A stretch of DNA of 64,000 bases from Roseomonas alba (lineage in GTDB: Bacteria; Pseudomonadota; Alphaproteobacteria; Acetobacterales; Acetobacteraceae), in contig NZ_JAHYBZ010000002.1 of the NCBI RefSeq assembly GCF_019430885.1, positions 372,001 through 436,000 of the forward strand, read 5' to 3'. Positions 59,357 through 64,000 of this stretch are shown piece by piece. A model generated the notes under the pieces. That model did no database searches, was not told the DNA's origin, and saw only the letters and a list, made by a program, of their open reading frames with translations. Every line of letters starts with the position of its first letter. Position 1 is the stretch's first letter. The position numbers were made by a program, and so were the translations under genes.

Positions 59357-59381
59357 GGTTCGATACGCTCAGGGCGCGCCA
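59357..59381 (+). repeat. right attachment site (attR)
   Basis: A 25-nt match to the tRNA-Arg 3' end with three mismatches in the T-loop part; the last 13 nt (TCAGGGCGCGCCA) are identical. It marks the end of the island. After it comes about 250 nt without a gene. Confidence 0.85.
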
Positions 59382-59638
59382 CGTTCTGCCCATTGCCGCC
59401 ATTCTTGCGCCAGCGCCGCATCGTCGGCGCTCAAGGAAATCCAGTGTCTTCAGCGTCGTAGAGGCGGCGGCGCGTGATCGCGAGAACGTTCGAACCCTTG
59501 CCGGTCGCGAGGACCTTCCGAAAAGGGCGATCATCCGGTGCTGCGCGTTGGTGACGCGCGGCAAACGACGCGCGGCTCGTCATGACCCTGCTCCGGCAGG
59601 GCGCTTTCCCGGCCAGGGCTCATCCGTTCCTCTCGAAT

Positions 59639-59823
59639 TCAACCCGAATGCCGCGCCGCCATGTAGTGCCCTGGCGAACTGCCGAGCGCCTTGCAAAACA
59701 TCGGCATGAGACTCGGGATGCTCTTGTAGCCGAGATCGGCCGCGACCTGCTGGATCGATGCGCCGCCTGCGAGCCATGTCACGGCCAAGATCACGCTGAA
59801 CAGCTGGCGCCAGCGTCCGAAGT
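59639..59823 (-). pseudogene. AraC-family regulator, C-terminal remnant
   Basis: The minus-strand frame reads FGRWRQLFSVILAVTWLAGG, SIQQVAADLGYKSIPSLMPMFCKALGSSPGHYM, the second HTH of an AraC-type activator up to a natural stop. There is no N-terminal domain: the frame upstream (above about 59823) loses all similarity. So only about the last 60 residues remain. It lies just outside the island's right end. Confidence 0.75.
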
Positions 59824-59955
59824 GACCTGTCCCTGGTTGCCGGCTTCCAGATGATGCGGCAGGCAATCGGCCTGGAGGCATTGGCCGATGCCGATCCAGA
59901 GGCGCTGGCGGAACGGCTCGCCCCGCTTTTTGAGAGACTTGTGAAAGGACGCTGA
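59824..59955 (+). pseudogene. TetR-family regulator, C-terminal remnant
   Basis: The plus-strand frame reads LSLVAGFQMMRQAIGLEALA, then DADPEALAERLAPLFERLVKG and a stop at 59953-59955. This is the ligand-domain tail of a TetR regulator; the DNA-binding half is gone. It abuts the AraC remnant at about 59823, so two unrelated broken genes meet at one join. The serine hydrolase gene starts 4 nt later and may once have been regulated by it. Confidence 0.7.
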
Positions 59956-59959
59956 GGAT

Positions 59960-61117
59960 ATGACCGCCCCGCTCGCCGAGCCTCGCCTCCATCTGCCGGC
60001 GGGCGAGGATTTCCTCCTTCTTCCGCCCACCCAGCAGCCCGTCGCCTATGCTCATGTCGGGTCCATCTTCGCGACGCGCACCATCCATCGCGGCGCCCGG
60101 CCGCGCCCGCTGCTGCGTGGCCCGGAGATCGCGCCGCGCTACCGGCGCGGGAATGCGGTGCTAGGCCTCGAGGATTTCCTCCGCCGCAGCCAGGTCGCCG
60201 GACTCATCGTGCTGCAGGACGGTGTCATCCGGCTCGAACGCTATGGCCTCGGCCTGACCGAGACGACGCGCTGGACCACCATGTCCACGGTGAAGTCGCT
60301 GACCGCCACGCTGGTCGGCGTGGCGCTTGCCGAAGGGCGCATCGGCAGCCTGGAGGAGACCGTCTCCGCCCATCTGCCGGCCCTGCGCGGCTCGGCCTAT
60401 GACGCGGTGACCATCCGCCACCTGATGACCATGTCCTCCGGCGTGCGCTGGTCGGAGGACTACACGGACCGCCAATCCGAGGTGAACCGCTACAGCAAAT
60501 CGATCGGCGACAAGGTGCCGGGCGGCGTGCTGGCCCTGATGCGCTCCCTGCCGCCCGAGGCCCCGCCCGGCAGCCGCTTCGCCTATTGCACCGGGGACAC
60601 CTATGTCCTCGGCTGCCTGGTCAGCGCGGTGATGGGGGAGGGGCTGGCGGCGACCATGTCGCGCGCCATCTGGGGCCCGGCCGGGATGGAGGCCGACGCC
60701 TTCTACACTCTGGAATCCGAGGACGGGCAGGAGATCGGCGGCAGCCGCGCCGGCATCGTGCTGCGCGACTTCGCCCGCTTCGGTCAGTTCATCCTGGAGG
60801 ACGGCATCGCCGGCGATCGCCGCATCCTGCCCGAAGGCTGGGTGGCCCAGGCAGGGACGCGTCATTTCGCGCTCGATCCCGCGACCACCAGCTATGGCGC
60901 GGATGGCTATGGCTATTCCTGGTGGATCGATCCGGACGGCGCGATGGTCGCCGTGGGATTCGCGGGGCAGAGCCTCTATGTGAACCGCGCGACCGGGACG
61001 GTGATCGTGACGCTGTCCTGCTGGCCGCAGCCACCCTTCGCGGCCGCGTATGGCATGGATTTCCCGGCCGAGCGCCGCGCCTTCCATGCCGGAGTGCGGG
61101 ATGTCCTGCTAGGCTGA
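59960..61117 (+). CDS. serine hydrolase, beta-lactamase (class C-like) family
   Basis: A 385-residue protein with the serine-hydrolase fold of class C beta-lactamases/esterases: SxxK in MSTVKSLTATL, IRHLMTMSSGVRW, a Y-x-x motif at FAYCTGDTYVLG, and a late GFAGQSLYVNRATGTVIV segment at the KTG position. There is no clear signal peptide, so it is probably cytoplasmic. These enzymes hydrolyse esters, amides or 6-aminohexanoate-type oligomers. The ATG at 59960 follows a TGAGGAT site 4 nt after the TetR remnant. Confidence 0.8.
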   Translation: MTAPLAEPRLHLPAGEDFLLLPPTQQPVAYAHVGSIFATRTIHRGARPRPLLRGPEIAPRYRRGNAVLGLEDFLRRSQVAGLIVLQDGVIRLERYGLGLTETTRWTTMSTVKSLTATLVGVALAEGRIGSLEETVSAHLPALRGSAYDAVTIRHLMTMSSGVRWSEDYTDRQSEVNRYSKSIGDKVPGGVLALMRSLPPEAPPGSRFAYCTGDTYVLGCLVSAVMGEGLAATMSRAIWGPAGMEADAFYTLESEDGQEIGGSRAGIVLRDFARFGQFILEDGIAGDRRILPEGWVAQAGTRHFALDPATTSYGADGYGYSWWIDPDGAMVAVGFAGQSLYVNRATGTVIVTLSCWPQPPFAAAYGMDFPAERRAFHAGVRDVLLG

Positions 61118-61179
61118 CCGCCATCGTCCGTCGCCGGACGGCTTTTGGGCCCGACATTTCAGGGAGGGTTTCCGACCCC

Positions 61180-61953
61180 ATGCCAATCGTTCCGCTGGCT
61201 TCCTTCGCGGGATCGAGCATCGACCATCTGGTGTCCCTCGGGCGGGCCTGCGAGACGGCCTACAATCTGCGCCGCCATTACGGTTTCGCGACGGCCTACC
61301 CGTTCGACTGGTGGATCAGCACGACGGAGGGGGCAGCGCGCTTCATCCGCGACGGCGATGCCGAGGCGCTGTACCGACAGGAGGACCTGTCCGTCTCGGC
61401 CGATGGCGATGCCGTCGGGAATGCGCGGTACGGCATCCGCCTCCAGCATGAGTTCCCTCGCGACAGGCGGCTGGAGGGTCGGCCGGTCGTCGCGGATTGG
61501 GCGGACCACCTCGAGGCACCGCGCAAGCGGACGGCGCATCTCGCGCGGCGCTTCTTCGGTCTCGCGGCCACGGCGCGCAACATCGTGTTCGTGCGGGCCA
61601 TCGCGCCGCGCGATACCAATGGCGCAGCGGTCGCGGCGCTGCTTGAGGCGCTGGATATGCGCTTCACCGCAGCGCGTGTTGCCGTCGTGCTGGTGAACTA
61701 TCGGGGGCAGGTTCCGGCTGCTCATCCGGTGCACCGCCTGTCCGTGGCCCGCCCCGCCGGGGCGGATTGGCGCGGAGATTCCGGGGCCTGGGACGCCGCG
61801 CTCGCCACGCTTGGCCTGCGCATGACGCCCGGTCTGCACAAGCCGGCCACGGCGGCGGATCTGAGCGCCCATGTGGCCGCGCGCTCGGGGCTGGACGCGG
61901 AGGACCCGGGGCCGGCCTTCGAAGGCGCGTCGCCGGCAGCGAAGATGTCCTGA
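61180..61953 (+). CDS. DUF1796 protein (putative papain-like cysteine peptidase)
   Basis: A 257-residue protein with the DUF1796 start: HLVSLGRACETAYNLRRHYGFATAYPFDWWISTTEGAARFI, in which the cysteine of GRACETA is the candidate nucleophile. RYGIRLQHEFPRD and RNIVFVRAIAPRDTN follow. The family is often found near glycosyltransferases and is of unknown role. The start at 61180 follows an AGGGAGG site about 10 nt before. The upstream in-frame extension lies over the hydrolase gene and is not used. Confidence 0.75.
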   Translation: MPIVPLASFAGSSIDHLVSLGRACETAYNLRRHYGFATAYPFDWWISTTEGAARFIRDGDAEALYRQEDLSVSADGDAVGNARYGIRLQHEFPRDRRLEGRPVVADWADHLEAPRKRTAHLARRFFGLAATARNIVFVRAIAPRDTNGAAVAALLEALDMRFTAARVAVVLVNYRGQVPAAHPVHRLSVARPAGADWRGDSGAWDAALATLGLRMTPGLHKPATAADLSAHVAARSGLDAEDPGPAFEGASPAAKMS

Positions 61954-62107
61954 ACCGTCGGTGGGGGGCACCTCCGAATGCAAGGCCCCGCATCCGACCC
62001 CTTGTCCCGCGCGGGGCGATGCCATCTCAGCCTTGTTGTCAGTGCCCCGCATATCCGCTCTCCTCATGCGGACGCGCCAGGCATGTCGCGAACCAGGAGG
62101 AACCACC

Positions 62108-63280
62108 ATGACCGACGCCTGCATCATCGGCTGGGCCCATTCGCCTTTCGGCAAGCGCGAGGACGCACCCGACCTGGAAAGCCTGATCGCCGGCGTCGCC
62201 CGCGCCGCGATCGAGGATGCCGGCATCGCGCCCGGGGATGTCGATGCCGGCTTCGTCGGCGTCTTCGGGGAGGGCTTCACACCGCAGGGATTCCCATCCT
62301 CCCTGGTGCTGCAATCCGTCCCCGAGTTGCGCTTCAAGCCGCTGACGCGCTTCGAGAATGCCTGCGCGACCGGGTCCGCGGCCATCCACGGCGCGCGGGA
62401 TTTCATCGCCGCGGGCCGTGGGCATATCGCGCTGGTGGTGGGCGCCGAGAAGATGACCTCCACCCCTGGCCCGAAGGTCGGCGACATCCTGCTGACGGCA
62501 TCCTACCGCAAGACCGAGCAGGACATCGAAGGCGGCTTCGCCGGCGTCTTCGGGCGCATCGCCGAGGCCTATTTCCAACGCCATGGCGACCAGTCGGATG
62601 CGCTGGCGGCCATCGCGGCGAAGAACCATCGCAACGGCGTCGACAATCCCTGGGCCCAGATGCGCAAGGATCTCGGCTTCGACTTCTGCCGCACCGAGAG
62701 CGAGAAGAACCCCTATGTCGCCCGCCCGCTGAAGCGGACCGACTGCTCGCTGGTCTCCGACGGTGCCGCCGCCCTGGTGCTCGCCGATGAAGAGACGGCC
62801 GCGGCCATGGGCAAGGCCATCCGCTTCCGCGCCGCGGTGCAGGTGAACGACCTGCTGCCGATCGCCGCGCGCGACATCATCCGCTTCGAGGGCGCGCGCA
62901 CCGCCTGGGCGCGTGCCTATGAGCAGGCGGGCATCAGCCTGTCCGACCTGTCCTTCGTCGAGACCCATGACTGCTTCACCATCGCCGAGCTGATCGAATA
63001 CGAGGCGATGGGCCTGACGCCGGAAGGGCAGGGCGCGCGCGCGATCCTGGAAGGCTGGACCCGGGCGGATGGCCGCCTGCCCGTGAATCGCTCCGGCGGG
63101 CTCAAGGCCAAGGGGCATCCGATCGGAGCGACGGGCGTCTCGATGCATGTGCTGGCGGCGATGCAGCTCACCGGCACGGCAGGCGCGATGCAGCTTCCGC
63201 AGGCGGAATTGGGCGGGGTCTTCAATATGGGTGGCGCGGCGGTCGCCAATTACGTGTCGGTGCTTGAACGGGCGCGCTGA
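62108..63280 (+). CDS. thiolase family acetyl-CoA acetyltransferase-like protein
   Basis: A 390-residue thiolase of the SCP-x-like group. Active-site cysteine is in FENACATGSAAIHGA (C86), with VVVGAEKMTS, FVETHDCFTIAELIEYEAMG, and the GHPIGATG signature near the end. It cleaves or forms 3-ketoacyl-CoA or related thioesters. An AGGAGGAACCACC site precedes the ATG at 62108. It appears monocistronic; members like this often lack the second catalytic cysteine pattern of classic thiolases, so substrate is open. Confidence 0.85.
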   Translation: MTDACIIGWAHSPFGKREDAPDLESLIAGVARAAIEDAGIAPGDVDAGFVGVFGEGFTPQGFPSSLVLQSVPELRFKPLTRFENACATGSAAIHGARDFIAAGRGHIALVVGAEKMTSTPGPKVGDILLTASYRKTEQDIEGGFAGVFGRIAEAYFQRHGDQSDALAAIAAKNHRNGVDNPWAQMRKDLGFDFCRTESEKNPYVARPLKRTDCSLVSDGAAALVLADEETAAAMGKAIRFRAAVQVNDLLPIAARDIIRFEGARTAWARAYEQAGISLSDLSFVETHDCFTIAELIEYEAMGLTPEGQGARAILEGWTRADGRLPVNRSGGLKAKGHPIGATGVSMHVLAAMQLTGTAGAMQLPQAELGGVFNMGGAAVANYVSVLERAR

Positions 63281-63748
63281 TCCAGCCTTACCGTGAATGG
63301 CGCGTGAAACCGGCGAGCTTTTCATTGTGATATGAATAATCGCGCATTAGTTGAATACCGTGGCATCATGTGGCCACTCGGTTCAAGGAATGCGCGATGG
63401 TCGGTATAGGCGACCGGCTTCAGGACTGGTTTCGAACGGATGGCAGCGATGTCTTCCGCTGCGCTGGCCACGACGACCAGCCCGGAACCACGGATGCTGC
63501 CACCAACCAGGACCTGCCGCAGCGGAATCGGGGGGATGCGCCGCGGCGCCGGCACGGTTGACGCGCGCCTGACGGCGTGGCGTCGGTTCGGGGCGGCCCT
63601 GCGCGGCCGGCGGCCTTCCGCCACGCCGCCCGTCTGCCCGGCCTCCACGCTTCCTTTACCTCTTCACGTTACGTGGCTTGATCATGGGGGCGTGTCTGTG
63701 CCGTCCGGGACAGGCACGAATCCTTTCGATCAGGTCAGGCGATGCGGC
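63281..63748. other. intergenic stretch with a possible small ORF (63397-63561, plus)
   Basis: About 470 nt between the thiolase gene and the PAS-like gene. A 54-residue frame at 63397-63561 has an AAGGAA site 7 nt upstream and reads VGIGDRLQDWFRTDGSDVFRC, then a polar tail without a domain. It could be a small gene but lacks other support. The AT-richer part near 63320-63350 may hold a promoter. Confidence 0.3.
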
Positions 63749-64000
63749 ATGGACGGGATGGCGGATGGTGATGGCGCCCCGAAGCCGGGCGGGCAAGAGC
63801 CTGACACGCAGGCCGCCGAGGGGCTGCTAAGCTTCGACGCAGAACTCAATGTCGGTCTCGTCAGCGGCCGTGCCGTGGCACTGCTCGGCCTGCCGCGCAG
63901 TGGTCGCCATGCGCGGGGCCTGCACGATGTGCTCGAGGCCAGCCCCCGTCTCGACCGTGATGCGGTCGCGGCGCTGGTGGCGCAGTGCCTCGCCGCTACC
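63749..64000 (+). CDS. start of a PAS-like sensor protein (3' end outside window)
   Basis: An open frame that runs off the window. After a polar leader (DGAPKPGGQEPDTQAAE) comes GLLSFDAELNVGLVSGRAVALLGLP and GRHARGLHDVLEASPRLDRDAV, like the PAS_7 fold found at the N-terminus of alphaproteobacterial histidine kinases and GGDEF/EAL proteins. Start could be ATG 63749, ATG 63758 or GTG 63692. The output domain is not visible, so only a sensory role can be suggested. Confidence 0.5.
   Translation, partial: MDGMADGDGAPKPGGQEPDTQAAEGLLSFDAELNVGLVSGRAVALLGLPRSGRHARGLHDVLEASPRLDRDAVAALVAQCLAAT

Larger units (their letters stand above)
45774..59381. mobile_element. 13.6-kb integrated genomic island at tRNA-Arg(UCU)
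   Basis: Bounded by the tRNA-Arg 3' end and an imperfect 25-nt direct repeat of it, with a tyrosine integrase gene next to the right end. Contents: two excisionase-like proteins, serine recombinase, replicase-like protein, DnaA-box-bearing intergenic region, XkdF-like protease, HD hydrolase, ART-like protein, HExxH protein, SHOCT lipoprotein, Rap1a/Tai-like protein, pentapeptide-like membrane protein. Most genes run leftward and overlap by 4 nt. No terminase, portal, capsid, tail, relaxase or conjugation gene is seen. It looks like a phage satellite or an integrative element. Confidence 0.85.

Noticed and set aside
45774..59381. Interpretation of the island as a complete prophage
   Set aside because: No terminase, portal, capsid, tail, holin or lysin gene could be found; only an XkdF-like protease domain recalls a virion gene.

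Overview
The window is GC-rich bacterial chromosome that reads as an alphaproteobacterium of the Acetobacteraceae, most like Roseomonas and relatives. This is an inference from gene families: a Bug/TctC receptor, an NDUFS4-type complex I subunit, a Hint_2 protein, YjlB cupin, Cox maturation genes, opgGH, and dispersed double-hairpin repeats. No 16S gene is present to confirm it.

Layout. 1-7.5 kb: the end of a flavin monooxygenase gene, then a dipeptide/oligopeptide ABC importer (two ATPases, binding protein, two permeases) coupled by ATGA overlaps, with a dispersed repeat between the two permease genes, then a metallophosphoesterase. 7.7-14.8 kb: a Bug receptor, a DUF3592 protein, a 3-hydroxyacyl-CoA dehydrogenase, and a cell-envelope cluster with three paralogous lipoproteins of unknown function. 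15.2-17.1 kb: a lower-GC patch with a lone protein-kinase-like gene and a transposase-derived gene. 17.1-27.2 kb: alcohol dehydrogenase, YjlB cupin, CHAP amidase, RidA-like protein, Gfo/Idh/MocA oxidoreductase, MFS exporter, an FkbM methyltransferase fused to a discoidin-like domain, and an amidase. 27.5-36.5 kb: maturation genes for a molybdenum CO-dehydrogenase-type enzyme (coxG, coxD, coxE, xdhC halves, MoeA/MocA fusion) on the minus strand, interrupted by opgGH on the plus strand; the enzyme's structural genes are not in the window. 36.6-45.7 kb: antiporter, 2-methylisocitrate lyase, OmpA protein, AAA ATPase, histone-deacetylase-like enzyme, DUF192 protein, Hint protein, tRNA-Pro and a complex I subunit.

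45.7-59.4 kb is a 13.6-kb integrated element. It starts in the 3' end of tRNA-Arg(UCU) and ends at a 25-nt imperfect copy of that tRNA end (22 of 25 identical) beside a tyrosine integrase. Inside are two excisionase-like proteins, a serine recombinase, a replicase-like gene, a consensus DnaA box, an HExxH protein, a Rap1a/Tai-like protein and a pentapeptide-like membrane protein. Its most unusual part is a seven-gene, translationally coupled operon (52072-55485) behind a perfect palindrome. It encodes two related coiled-coil proteins, an XkdF-like serine protease, a small protein, a protein with an ADP-ribosyltransferase-like motif set, an HD phosphohydrolase and a small helical protein. No terminase, portal, capsid or tail gene is visible, so the element looks like a satellite or integrative element, not a full prophage. 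This operon is the best candidate for an undescribed system.

59.6-64 kb: remnants of AraC and TetR regulators abut just beyond the island, followed by a serine hydrolase, a DUF1796 protein, a thiolase and the start of a PAS-like sensor.

Four long copies and one short relative of a double-hairpin repeat are scattered between genes.
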